Assembly (NCBI GenBank): GCA_900544765.1
Contig: UQWI01000007.1
Span: 1 to 64,000, forward strand
Source of the DNA: an uncultured Eubacteriales bacterium
GTDB taxonomy: Bacteria; Bacillota; Clostridia; Oscillospirales; Oscillospiraceae
Direction of reading: 5' to 3'
DNA: 64,000 nt
Positions 45,951-54,104 of this stretch are shown here, piece by piece. The stretch's first letter is position 1. Every line of letters starts with the position of its first letter. The notes under the pieces are model-generated. The model saw only the letters and a list, made by a program, of their open reading frames with translations, was not told the origin of the DNA and did no database searches. The position numbers and the translations under genes are program-made.

Positions 45951-46859
45951 TCACATCACGCTCAGATAACGCTCGCCCGTGTCGGGCAGCAGGCAGACTA
46001 CCAACTTGCCGGCAAACTCCGGCCTCTCCGCGACGGCCCTGGCCGCCCAGGCGGCGGCGCCGGAGCTCACGCCGCAGAGCAGGCCCTCGGACCTGGCCAG
46101 CTCGCGCATTGCGCCCAGCGCGGCCTCGTCAGGCACTGTGATTATCTCGTCGTATATCGAGGTATCCAGCGCCTTCGGGACGAAGTTTGCGCCTATGCCC
46201 TGGATGGCGTGGGGGCCGCTGCGCCCCTCGCTCAGCAGCGGGGAGCTCGCGGGCTCGACTGCTATTATGCGCACATCGGGGTTGCGCTCCTTGAGATAGC
46301 GGCCGACGCCGCTGATGGTGCCGCCGGTGCCGACGCCCGCGACGAACGCGGCGACCTCGCCGTCCGTGTCGCGCCATATCTCGGGGCCGGTGGTCCTGTA
46401 GTGGGCCTCGGGGTTGGCGGGGTTCTCGAACTGACCGGCGATGATGCTGCCGGGATTTGCCGCGTGCAGCTCTTCGGCCTTCGCCACGGCGCCGGCCATG
46501 CCCAGGGCGCCCGGAGTGCGCACGACTTCCGCGCCGTATGCCTCAGTGAGCTTGACGCGCTCTATGCTCATCGAGTCCGGCATGACGATGACGGCCCTGT
46601 AGCCGAGCACCGCCGCGAGCGCGGCTATGCCTATGCCGGTGTTGCCGCTGGTGGGCTCTATTATCATGCCGCCGGGGGCCAGGACGCCCTCGGCCTCGGC
46701 AGTGCGTATCATATTCAGCGCGACGCGGTCCTTGGCGCTACCCGCCGGGTTGGCGCGCTCAAGCTTGGCCGCCAGGCTCAGCCCCGGGGCAAAATGTGCA
46801 AGACGCATCAGCGGCGTCGAGCCTATGAGCTCGGTGATGTCATTATATATGTGTGCCAT
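45951..46859 (-). CDS. cysK: Cysteine synthase
   Basis: A 302-residue PLP enzyme that makes cysteine from O-acetylserine and sulfide. Lys43 in NPAGSAKDRVAL is the Schiff-base lysine. EPTSGNTGIGIA binds the substrate, GVGTGGTISGVGRYL the phosphate of PLP, and CGVSSGAAAWAA closes the domain. The start at 46859 follows GGAGGTG. A divergent promoter shared with asnS drives it. The length is typical for CysK. Confidence 0.95.
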   Translation of the reverse strand: MAHIYNDITELIGSTPLMRLAHFAPGLSLAAKLERANPAGSAKDRVALNMIRTAEAEGVLAPGGMIIEPTSGNTGIGIAALAAVLGYRAVIVMPDSMSIERVKLTEAYGAEVVRTPGALGMAGAVAKAEELHAANPGSIIAGQFENPANPEAHYRTTGPEIWRDTDGEVAAFVAGVGTGGTISGVGRYLKERNPDVRIIAVEPASSPLLSEGRSGPHAIQGIGANFVPKALDTSIYDEIITVPDEAALGAMRELARSEGLLCGVSSGAAAWAARAVAERPEFAGKLVVCLLPDTGERYLSVM

Positions 46860-46885
46860 TATTACACCTCCGCCAGAGAAAGGCA

Positions 46886-46936
46886 TTGAAAAATCTTGCA
46901 GGTTTGATTATAATACAAGAATGTGGTTCGTGTAAA
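46886..46936. promoter_or_regulatory. Overlapping divergent promoters for cysK and asnS
   Basis: The plus strand has TTGAAA (46886-46891)-N17-TATAAT (46909-46914) toward asnS. The minus strand has TTTACA (46931-46936)-N18-TATAAT (46907-46912) toward cysK. The two -10 boxes share ATTATAAT, so only one polymerase could bind at a time. Confidence 0.6.
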
Positions 46937-47011
46937 TACACACATAATGAACACTTAACGAGATTTTGACAAAGCACCCCGGCAGCGGGGCGCTCCAGGG
47001 GGTATTTTAAC

Positions 47012-48406
47012 ATGAAACGCGAGCGGATATCCGCTATTTTTGCCGACGCGGCGAGCTTTACCGGCCGCGAGATAACGGTCTGCGGCTGGGCGCGCACCAT
47101 CCGCGACATGAAGAACTTCGGGTTTATCGAGCTCAACGACGGCTCGGCGCACTCCAACCTTCAGGTCGTGCTCGAGCGCTCCAGCCTCGCCAACTACGAT
47201 GAGATTGCCCGCCAGAACGTCGGCGCGGCGCTTATAGTCCGAGGCGAGCTCATTCTCACGCCCGAGGCCAAGCAGCCCTTTGAGCTCAAGGCGCACTCCG
47301 TCGAGGTCGAGGGCGTGTCCACGCCGGACTACCCGCTGCAGAAGAAGCGCCACAGCGTGGAGTTCCTGCGCACCATCCAGCACCTCAGGCCGCGCACCAA
47401 CCTCTTCTCCGCCGTGTTCCGCGTCAGGAGCGTCGCCGCGGCCGCGATACACGAGTTCTTCCAGCAGCGCGGCTTCGTCTATGTCCACACGCCCATCATA
47501 ACCGCCAGCGACTGCGAGGGCGCGGGCGAGATGTTCGAGGTCACGACCCTCGACATGGCCAACCCGCCGCGCAACGAGGACGGCAGCGTGGACTACTCCA
47601 AGGACTTCTTCGGCAAGCGCGCCAACCTCACCGTCTCCGGCCAGCTCAACGCCGAGAACTTCGCCATGGCCTTCGGCGACGTGTACACCTTCGGCCCCAC
47701 CTTCCGCGCCGAGAACTCCAACACACAGCGCCACGCCGCCGAGTTTTGGATGATAGAGCCGGAAATGGCCTTTGCCGACCTCACCGACTACATGGACAAC
47801 GCCGAGGCGATGATAAAGTACGTCATCAACCGCGTGCTGGAGCGCTGCCCGCAGGAGATGGAGTTCTTCAACAAGTTCGTTGACAAGGGCCTGCTCGAGC
47901 GCCTGCACCACGTCGCCACGAGCGATTTCGGCCGCGTCAGCTACACCGAGGCCGTCAGCCTGCTGGAGAAATACAACGACCGCTTCGACTACAAGGTATT
48001 CTGGGGCTGCGACCTCCAGACCGAGCACGAGCGCTGCCTCACCGAGGAGATATTCAAGCGCCCGCTGTTCGTGACCGACTACCCGAAGGAGATCAAGGCC
48101 TTCTACATGCGCATGAACGACGACGGCAAGACCGTCGCCGCCGCCGACTGCCTCGTGCCCGCCATCGGCGAGCTGATAGGCGGCAGCCAGCGCGAGGAGC
48201 GCCTCGACATGCTGGAGGCGCGCATGGACGAGCTGGGTCTCAACCGCGACGACTACTGGTGGTACCTGGATCTGCGCCGCTACGGCTCCTGCCGCCACGC
48301 GGGCTACGGCATGGGCTTCGAGAGGCTCATCATGTACCTCACCGGCGTGCCAAACATCCGCGACGTGCTGCCGCACCCGAGAACGGTCGGGAGCGCGGAC
48401 TTCTAA
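47012..48406 (+). CDS. asnS: Asparagine-tRNA ligase
   Basis: A 464-residue class IIb aminoacyl-tRNA synthetase. The N-terminal OB-fold anticodon domain has [22 protein letters not shown]. Motif 2 is near [23 protein letters not shown]. Motif 3 is [22 protein letters not shown]. The N-terminal GWxRxxR and the Asn-specific motif 2 support AsnRS rather than AspRS. It is a single-gene unit between its promoter and a terminator. Confidence 0.97.
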   Translation: MKRERISAIFADAASFTGREITVCGWARTIRDMKNFGFIELNDGSAHSNLQVVLERSSLANYDEIARQNVGAALIVRGELILTPEAKQPFELKAHSVEVEGVSTPDYPLQKKRHSVEFLRTIQHLRPRTNLFSAVFRVRSVAAAAIHEFFQQRGFVYVHTPIITASDCEGAGEMFEVTTLDMANPPRNEDGSVDYSKDFFGKRANLTVSGQLNAENFAMAFGDVYTFGPTFRAENSNTQRHAAEFWMIEPEMAFADLTDYMDNAEAMIKYVINRVLERCPQEMEFFNKFVDKGLLERLHHVATSDFGRVSYTEAVSLLEKYNDRFDYKVFWGCDLQTEHERCLTEEIFKRPLFVTDYPKEIKAFYMRMNDDGKTVAAADCLVPAIGELIGGSQREERLDMLEARMDELGLNRDDYWWYLDLRRYGSCRHAGYGMGFERLIMYLTGVPNIRDVLPHPRTVGSADF

Positions 48407-48412
48407 AAACGT

Positions 48413-48443
48413 AAACGCCGCCGCAAAATGCGGCGGCGTTTTT
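48413..48443 (+). terminator. asnS terminator
   Basis: The stem AAACGCCGCCGC / GCGGCGGCGTTT ends in a T run that abuts the -35 box of the next promoter. Confidence 0.9.
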
Positions 48444-48444
48444 G

Positions 48445-48490
48445 TTGACAAATGGGTAACTAGTTGCTATACTTAAATAGGTAACTAATT
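48445..48490 (+). promoter_or_regulatory. marR promoter with two operator-like repeats
   Basis: TTGACA (48445-48450), a 17-bp spacer and TATACT (48468-48473) precede the marR gene. GGTAACTAGTT (48455-48465) lies between the two hexamers and GGTAACTAATT (48480-48490) lies just after the -10. They are direct repeats 25 bp apart. Their positions would let a bound repressor block polymerase. Confidence 0.65.
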
Positions 48491-48510
48491 ACGCATATGG
48501 GGGAGTGAGA

Positions 48511-48999
48511 ATGGAGCTATCCGAGCTGGCCGAGCGCTATTCAGGAGGTACGCCTGAGCGCTGCAAGGCCATATTCAGCACTATATTTATAGTAAGCAAC
48601 CGGCTGCAGGCCATTTTCGACAGGCACATACCCCGCCTGACGCTCCGGCAGTTCATGCTGCTGAGCATAGCTAGGCAGAGCGCGGAGCCGCTCACGCTCA
48701 CGAAGCTCGGAGAGCTGCTGGGCTGCTCGCGCCAGAACGTTAAGAAGCTCGCACTTGCGCTTCAGGAGAAGGGCTTCGCCAGGCTGCGCCGTTCGGACGA
48801 GGACGCGCGGGCGCTGACGCTCGTGGTGACGGGCGAGGCGGAGAAGTATTTCACCGGGGAGTTTGCCCGTTACGCCGGGGAGCTCGGCGCGCTGTTCTCG
48901 GTCTATACCGAGGAGGAGATAGCGGAGCTGTTCGGGCTTATGATGCGGCTCTACGAGGGCCTGGACAGACTTGACGCAGTAGGGGAGGACGAAAAATGA
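48511..48999 (+). CDS. MarR-family transcriptional regulator
   Basis: A 162-residue winged-helix regulator. RQFMLLSIARQSAEPLTLTKLGELLGCSRQNVKKLALALQEKGFARL is a MarR domain with the recognition helix SRQNVKKL, followed by the wing RRSDEDARALTLVVT. The start at 48511 is preceded by GGGGGAGTG. Its stop overlaps the flavodoxin start (ATGA). The repeats in its promoter suggest autoregulation. The inducing ligand is unknown. Confidence 0.92.
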   Translation: MELSELAERYSGGTPERCKAIFSTIFIVSNRLQAIFDRHIPRLTLRQFMLLSIARQSAEPLTLTKLGELLGCSRQNVKKLALALQEKGFARLRRSDEDARALTLVVTGEAEKYFTGEFARYAGELGALFSVYTEEEIAELFGLMMRLYEGLDRLDAVGEDEK

Positions 49000-49517
49000 G
49001 GACCACAGTGTTGTACAAATCCAAATACGGCGCGAGCGCGCGCTACGCGAGCATGCTGGCCGAGGCGCTGGGCACAGAGGCGCAGGAGCTGGACAAGGCG
49101 GGAGCCGCCGCGCTTTCGGGCTGTGAGCGCGCCGTGTTTGTGGGCGGAGTGTACGCCGGGGGCGTGGCCGGACTGCAAAAATTCGCAAAGCTGCTCTCGG
49201 GCTGCTCCGTGGGGCGAGCCGCCGTACTGTGCGTGGGTGCTTCGCCGTATGACGAGGGCGCGATTGCACAGCTGAGAGGGCGCTGCCGCGCCCTGGACGA
49301 AAGTGTACCGCTCTTTTACGCGCGCGGGGCCTGGGACGAGGAGAAAATGTCGCTCAAGGACAGGACGATGTGCGCATTGCTTCAGAAGATGGTCGCAAAA
49401 CGTCCGCCGGAGGAGACAGAGCCCTGGATGCGGGAGCTGTTGGGCGCAAGGGGACAGAAACGAGACTGGGTAAGCGGGGAGTATTTGACGCCGCTGCTCG
49501 AATACATGAGAGGATAA
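48996..49517 (+). CDS. Flavodoxin-domain protein
   Basis: A 173-residue protein with a flavodoxin fold. The N-terminus TTVLYKSKYGASARYASMLAEAL is a flavodoxin phosphate-binding loop (SKYGxSxxYA), and VFVGGVYAGGVAGLQKFAKLL is the second FMN strand. It resembles the Flavodoxin_5 group related to HemG. It is coupled to the marR gene and so is likely under its control, a common arrangement for redox or drug-stress pairs. Partner unknown. Confidence 0.85.
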   Translation: MRTTVLYKSKYGASARYASMLAEALGTEAQELDKAGAAALSGCERAVFVGGVYAGGVAGLQKFAKLLSGCSVGRAAVLCVGASPYDEGAIAQLRGRCRALDESVPLFYARGAWDEEKMSLKDRTMCALLQKMVAKRPPEETEPWMRELLGARGQKRDWVSGEYLTPLLEYMRG

Positions 49518-49519
49518 AC

Positions 49520-49550
49520 AGGGGCCGCGCCTTTTTGGCGCGGCCCTTTT
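49520..49550. terminator. Terminator between convergent genes
   Basis: The stem GGGCCGCGCC / GGCGCGGCCC with a TTTTT loop and a trailing T run lies between the flavodoxin and ppk genes. Confidence 0.85.
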
Positions 49551-49566
49551 ATGAATTGGAGGGATA

Positions 49567-51684
49567 TTAGCTTTTCCTTATGCGGCGCAGGAGTTTCGTG
49601 ATGACTCCGGCGCGCTCCGGCTCGGGCTCAGGCTCCGCCGCGGCGGCGAGCGCCCTGTCCATCTGCAGCTGCTGGGCGTCTACTCGCTCGGCGCCGCCGG
49701 GGGCGGGGCTGTAGCTGCCGTCGGAGTGCAGCTCCCGGGCCTTGACGTTGTCCGCAAGGCAGGCGTCCATGATGCCGTGGATTTTTTCGCGCACGGCGCT
49801 GTCGTAGATAGGGCAGGCGGTCTCCACGCGCCTCTGCGTGTTGCGGGTCATGAAGTCGGCCGAGGAGATGTACATCTTCTCGGAGGGGCCCTCGCCGAAG
49901 ATGTAGATGCGCGAGTGCTCGAGGAAGCGTCCCACTATGCTGACGATGTGTATGTTGTCCGTCTCGCCCGGTATGCCGGGCAGGATGCAGCAGATGCCGC
50001 GCACGACCATGTCTATGTGCACGCCGGCGCGGGAGGCTTCGCGCAGCTTTTCTATGATGTCGATGTCGGTGAGCGAGTTTATCTTGAACTTCATGCGGCC
50101 GAAGGGGCCCTTGGCTATCTCCTCGTCCATCAGGCGCAGTACGGTGCGCTTGAGCGAATAGGGCGAGACGAGCAGGTGCTTGTATTCGCCGTCGAGCTCG
50201 CCTATAGACATGTTCTTGAAGAACTCCACGGCGTCCTGGCCGATGCCGGGGTCCGCCGTGAGCAGGGACACGTCCGTATACTGCTCGGCGGTCTTTTCGT
50301 TGTAGTTGCCGGTGCCGACCTGGGTGATGTACTGTATTTCGCCGCGCTCGCGCCGTGTGATGAGGCATATCTTGGAGTGAATCTTGTAGTTTTCAAAGCC
50401 GTAGAACACGGTGCAGCCCGCGTCCTCGAGCCGCTCCGACCAGTCGATGTTGTTCTGCTCGTCAAACCTGGCGCGCAGCTCTATGAACACCGTGACGTCC
50501 TTGCCGTTCTCGGCTGCGTTGCAGAGGTATTCTACGAGTTTGGCTTTGCGCGCGAGGCGGTAGATGGTTATCTTTATGGAGATGACGTTCGGGTCATCGC
50601 TGGCCTCCTTGAGCAGGTTCAGGAAGGGCGACATGCTCTCGAAGGGAAAACTCAAAAGCCTGTCGGCGCGGGCAGTCTGCTTTATCATGCTCTCGCCGGA
50701 GCGCAGCCCGGCCGTGCGGCAAGGCCTGAACTCGGGATAAGTCAGGCTGCGGCGCTTGTCGTCCGGCAGCTTGCCCGCGAGGGAGAAGGCGTAATCGAGG
50801 CGCAGCGGCGCGCTCGTAAAGTATATCTGTTCATCCGTGACGGGCAGGCGGTCCTTGAGGTAGTCGAGGAAGCTGCCGCCTATCCTCTCGCTCAGCTCGA
50901 GCCGGACGGGGGCGAGGCGGGTTCGCTGGCGCAGCGCCTTCTTCATCTTCTTGCGGAAGTCCTCATTCTCGTCCATGTCGAAGGCCTCGTCCTCGGGGTT
51001 TATATCCGCGTTGCGCGTCACGCGGAACACACACTTGGCGCGCACGTCGTAGTTCGAGAAGATGTCCTCCGTGTGATGGAGCAGCAGCTCCTCCATGTGG
51101 ATGTAGCGGAGCCCGTCGTCGCAGGGCAGGAACAGCACGCTGGGCAGGACGTCGGGCAGCGGTATTACGCCGAACACGTCGCGCGAGTGGTACTTGACCC
51201 ACGCCCCTATGTGCAGGACGTTGTTCTTCAGGTGCGGGAATGGGTGATGGGTGTCCACAATCTGCGGCGAGATTATGGGCTCGACCTCGGCGCGGAAATA
51301 GCGCTGGCAGAACTTCTTCTCGCTGCCGGTTAGCTCGCTCCACTCGAGGCGGCTGATTCCGTAGCGTCGCAGCAGCCGCTCAAGGCCGACGCACACGGCC
51401 TCGCGCGTGCGGTAGAGCGGCCGGACGGCGGCGTATATGGCGTGCAGCTGCTCCTCGGGCGTCATGTTGGAGCGGGAGTCATGCCGCTCGGGCTCAATGC
51501 CCTTTAAATCCCAGAGGCTGCCCACGCGGATCATGAAGAACTCGTCGAGATTGCTCGTGAAGATGCTTGCGAACTTGAGCCGCTCGAGTATGGGCACACT
51601 CTCGTCCGCGGCTTCGGCGAGGACGCGCTCGTTGAAGGCGAGCCAGCTCAGCTCGCGGTTTTGCGTGTATATGTGCGCACTCAT
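49567..51684 (-). CDS. ppk: Polyphosphate kinase 1
   Basis: A 705-residue PPK1 that makes polyphosphate from ATP. The N-terminus NRELSWLAFNERVLAEA is conserved. The catalytic part has FENYKIHSKICLITRRE (the phosphorylated His) and GTGNYNEKTAEQYTD. The last 50 residues are low-complexity (AAAEPEPEPERAG) and probably flexible. The start overlaps the ppx stop (ATGA), so enzymes for making and degrading polyphosphate are coupled. Confidence 0.96.
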   Translation of the reverse strand: MSAHIYTQNRELSWLAFNERVLAEAADESVPILERLKFASIFTSNLDEFFMIRVGSLWDLKGIEPERHDSRSNMTPEEQLHAIYAAVRPLYRTREAVCVGLERLLRRYGISRLEWSELTGSEKKFCQRYFRAEVEPIISPQIVDTHHPFPHLKNNVLHIGAWVKYHSRDVFGVIPLPDVLPSVLFLPCDDGLRYIHMEELLLHHTEDIFSNYDVRAKCVFRVTRNADINPEDEAFDMDENEDFRKKMKKALRQRTRLAPVRLELSERIGGSFLDYLKDRLPVTDEQIYFTSAPLRLDYAFSLAGKLPDDKRRSLTYPEFRPCRTAGLRSGESMIKQTARADRLLSFPFESMSPFLNLLKEASDDPNVISIKITIYRLARKAKLVEYLCNAAENGKDVTVFIELRARFDEQNNIDWSERLEDAGCTVFYGFENYKIHSKICLITRRERGEIQYITQVGTGNYNEKTAEQYTDVSLLTADPGIGQDAVEFFKNMSIGELDGEYKHLLVSPYSLKRTVLRLMDEEIAKGPFGRMKFKINSLTDIDIIEKLREASRAGVHIDMVVRGICCILPGIPGETDNIHIVSIVGRFLEHSRIYIFGEGPSEKMYISSADFMTRNTQRRVETACPIYDSAVREKIHGIMDACLADNVKARELHSDGSYSPAPGGAERVDAQQLQMDRALAAAAEPEPEPERAGVITKLLRRIRKS

Positions 51685-52598
51685 ATTCTTACACCCCTGG
51701 ACTCTAGCACACTGAGCATGTATCCCTCACGCACGCCGTAGGGGCTGGTGACCACGGTGCGGGAGCCGTAGAGCTCCGACGCCGCGCTCAGCAGGGTGAT
51801 GCCGGGCAGCATGGTGTGGATGCGCTCGGGCGCTATTTTCAATATGCGGCGGGTGAGCTTTTTCGGGTTCTCCTGGGCCTGGCGCAGCACCTTGGCGAAG
51901 AACTGCGTTTCGTAGCCCTCCTTCGGCAGTTCGCCCACCATGCCTCGGTAGAGCGCCAGCGCGCCGCGCGCCGTGCCTCCAACGCCGCACATGGGCTGGG
52001 CGGAATAGCCCTGGGAATCCGGCAGCGCGTCGGAGAGCGCCTTGCGGGCCTCGACCTTCATGGCGGCGAGTTCGGCGGCGGTGGGGATTATGCCGGAGAC
52101 GCACTTGTTGAAAAGACTCAGCGAGCCGAGCGGTACGCTCCTTGCGGCTGCGGCGCGTCCGCCCCTGAAGAATACGAGCTCTGTGCTGCCTCCGCCGACG
52201 TCGACGAGCAGACCCTCTTCGCCGGGCATGGAGCGCACCGCGCCGCGATAGTCGAGCATGGCCTCCTCGTAGCCGGAGAGGACGCGGATATCGAATCCCG
52301 TCTCCTCGCGCACGCGCTCGATGACCTCTTCCCTGTTTGTTATGTTGCGCAGCGAGGCCGTCGCGAATGGGAAGGTCTCGCAGTCCGGCAGGAGGTCAAC
52401 CGTGTCGCGGAATTTACCCATGACCTCGACCAGCCGGTCTATGCCCTCCGGGGCCATCAGGCCGTCCTTGCCGATGTAGGCCGCCAGTCCGGCCGTGTAT
52501 TTGTTGTTGAGTATGGCCGTGATGCCGTCTCCATCCACGCGGTATACAACCAGGCGTATCGTGTTGGAGCCAATGTCTATAACGCTGTACAAGTACAT
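51681..52598 (-). CDS. ppx: Ppx/GppA-type exopolyphosphatase
   Basis: A 305-residue phosphatase of the ASKHA fold. The phosphate loops are VIDIGSNTIRLVVYRV and LLVDVGGGSTELVFFRGG; ATASLRNITNREEV and LSGYEEAMLDYRGAV are other family motifs. It is of the short type without the C-terminal HD domain. It releases phosphate from polyphosphate ends or hydrolyses pppGpp. It is followed by and coupled to ppk. Confidence 0.93.
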   Translation of the reverse strand: MYLYSVIDIGSNTIRLVVYRVDGDGITAILNNKYTAGLAAYIGKDGLMAPEGIDRLVEVMGKFRDTVDLLPDCETFPFATASLRNITNREEVIERVREETGFDIRVLSGYEEAMLDYRGAVRSMPGEEGLLVDVGGGSTELVFFRGGRAAAARSVPLGSLSLFNKCVSGIIPTAAELAAMKVEARKALSDALPDSQGYSAQPMCGVGGTARGALALYRGMVGELPKEGYETQFFAKVLRQAQENPKKLTRRILKIAPERIHTMLPGITLLSAASELYGSRTVVTSPYGVREGYMLSVLESRGVRI

Positions 52599-52625
52599 CC
52601 CTCTTTTATAACTTTACATACATAA

Positions 52626-52885
52626 TTATTATAACACGGCAAAACGCAGCTTTTCCGCAAATCGAGGTGAACATATTGTAAAATTTGAGTAAATATTAGA
52701 CAGCCGCCGCGAAAGTACCGGGACATTCCTATAATGAAAAGCTATTCAGCAAAACGAAGAATTGACGCAAAGCCCATGGCGGCTTCGCGTCAACAGTAAG
52801 GCGTATAAAAACGAAACCGAAACCTATGGTTTCGATCCTGGAAGGAGGAGCAGCGGGGTGAGCGCGGGACGACGATTGTTCTGAA
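52626..52885. other. Non-coding stretch before tRNA-Ser
   Basis: No gene was found here. The interval has a hairpin (TTGACGC / GCGTCAA at about 52762-52795) and GC-rich sequence of no recognised type. Confidence 0.5.
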
Positions 52886-52923
52886 AGAAAAATCGCCGTC
52901 GCAAGCGATACATAGCTTGCGAC
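52886..52923 (-). terminator. Terminator of tRNA-Ser
   Basis: On the minus strand the stem GTCGCAAGC / GCTTGCGAC is followed by GGCGATTTTTCTTTC, immediately after the CCA end of the tRNA. Confidence 0.8.
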
Positions 52924-52927
52924 GACG

Positions 52928-53016
52928 TGGCGCAGCGGGAGGGATTCGAACCCTCGTGCAGTTTCCTGCAAACTGATTTCGAGTCAGCCCCGTTATGACC
53001 ACTTCGATACCGCTGC
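52928..53016 (-). tRNA. tRNA-Ser (anticodon CGA)
   Basis: An 89-nt tRNA with CCA encoded. The acceptor arms GCAGCGG and CCGCTGC pair perfectly with discriminator G, as expected for serine. The T arm GAGGGTTCGAATCCCTC is complete. The anticodon loop is CTCGAAA, giving anticodon CGA for UCG codons. A long variable arm (TTTGCAGGAAACTGCA) marks a class II tRNA. Confidence 0.95.
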
Positions 53017-53028
53017 ACAGTGCATTAC

Positions 53029-53057
53029 ATTATACCCGTATAGCGGGGAAAAATCAA
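53029..53057 (-). promoter_or_regulatory. Promoter of tRNA-Ser
   Basis: On the minus strand TTGATT (53052-53057), a 17-bp spacer and a perfect TATAAT (53029-53034) lie 12 bp before the mature 5' end. Confidence 0.7.
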
Positions 53058-53117
53058 GTGTTGTTTGCCCGGTTTGGCGGTGATATAATCCCTACATTAT
53101 AAATAGGAGGGATGAAA

Positions 53118-53891
53118 GTGAAGTGCTATCATGTTGACGCATTTGCGGAGAAGCTGTTTGAGGGCAACCCGGCGGCTGTCTGCGTAATGGATGAATGGCT
53201 GCCGGACGGGCTCATGCAGAGCATTGCGGTCGAGAACAACCTGTCCGAGACCGCTTTCACCGTGCGCGAGGGAGAGCACTGGCGCCTACGCTGGTTCACA
53301 CCAGGCGGGGAGATAGACCTCTGCGGCCACGCTACGCTGGGTACGGCCTTCGTGCTGGCCAACTACTGCGAGCCGGACACGGCGCGCTTCGTGTTCGACA
53401 CGCTAAGCGGTGAGCTGGCCGTGACGCGCCGCGGCGACATGTACGAACTGGACTTCCCCGCCTACGAGATGAAGAGCGTCCCCGTCACCGGGGCGATGGA
53501 GGCGGCCATAGGCAAGCCGGTGAAGGCCGCGTGGATGGCGCGCGACCTCGTCTGCGAGCTCGGGAGCGCGTCCGACGTCATCTCTGCCGAAGTCGACCAG
53601 GCGCTGGTGGCGCAGCTCGACGGACTGCTTTTGCACATCACCGCCGCGGGGACGGATTACGACTGCGTCTCGCGCTCCTTCGCGCCGAAGCTCTCCGTGG
53701 CCGAGGACCCGGTTTGCGGCAGCGGACACTGCCATATCGCACCCATCTGGTGCGAGCGGCTGGGCAGGGACACGCTCCGCGCGCGGCAGGCGTCGAAGCG
53801 CGGCGGAACGCTGCTCTGCACGGTGGACAACGGCCGCTGCAAGCTCGCGGGAGGGGCCGTACTTTACTCTGTCGCAGAGCTGAATATATAA
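53118..53891 (+). CDS. PhzF-family isomerase-like protein
   Basis: About 257 residues, a PhzF-type protein with the diaminopimelate epimerase fold. The catalytic Glu lies in ENNLSETAFTV, followed by RWFTPGGEIDLCGHATLGTA and EDPVCGSGHCHIAP, the two family signatures. The start is taken as GTG at 53118 because AGGAGG is 7 bp before it; the ATG at 53112 has a spacing of only 1 bp. Substrates of this family are mostly unknown. Confidence 0.9.
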   Translation: MKCYHVDAFAEKLFEGNPAAVCVMDEWLPDGLMQSIAVENNLSETAFTVREGEHWRLRWFTPGGEIDLCGHATLGTAFVLANYCEPDTARFVFDTLSGELAVTRRGDMYELDFPAYEMKSVPVTGAMEAAIGKPVKAAWMARDLVCELGSASDVISAEVDQALVAQLDGLLLHITAAGTDYDCVSRSFAPKLSVAEDPVCGSGHCHIAPIWCERLGRDTLRARQASKRGGTLLCTVDNGRCKLAGGAVLYSVAELNI

Positions 53892-54104
53892 TGTATACGG
53901 AACAAAAGCGGAACGGATATGGCCGTTCCGCTTTTTGTTATACAGGTGAGTAAAAACTGCGCCGATTTAACCTGTAACATACTGTGATTTTTACAGGAAT
54001 TTTCGCTTTTAGCTGTTCCATTTTGTAAAAAAGCATAGTATAATACACTCGTTAGGCTGAGGACAAAAATCTCCAGGCCGAAACTTTATTAAAGGAGAAT
54101 CGAT

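Noticed and set aside
52735..52971. Short frames around the tRNA-Ser gene
   Set aside because: They overlap the tRNA and its terminator and have no ribosome sites or family matches.
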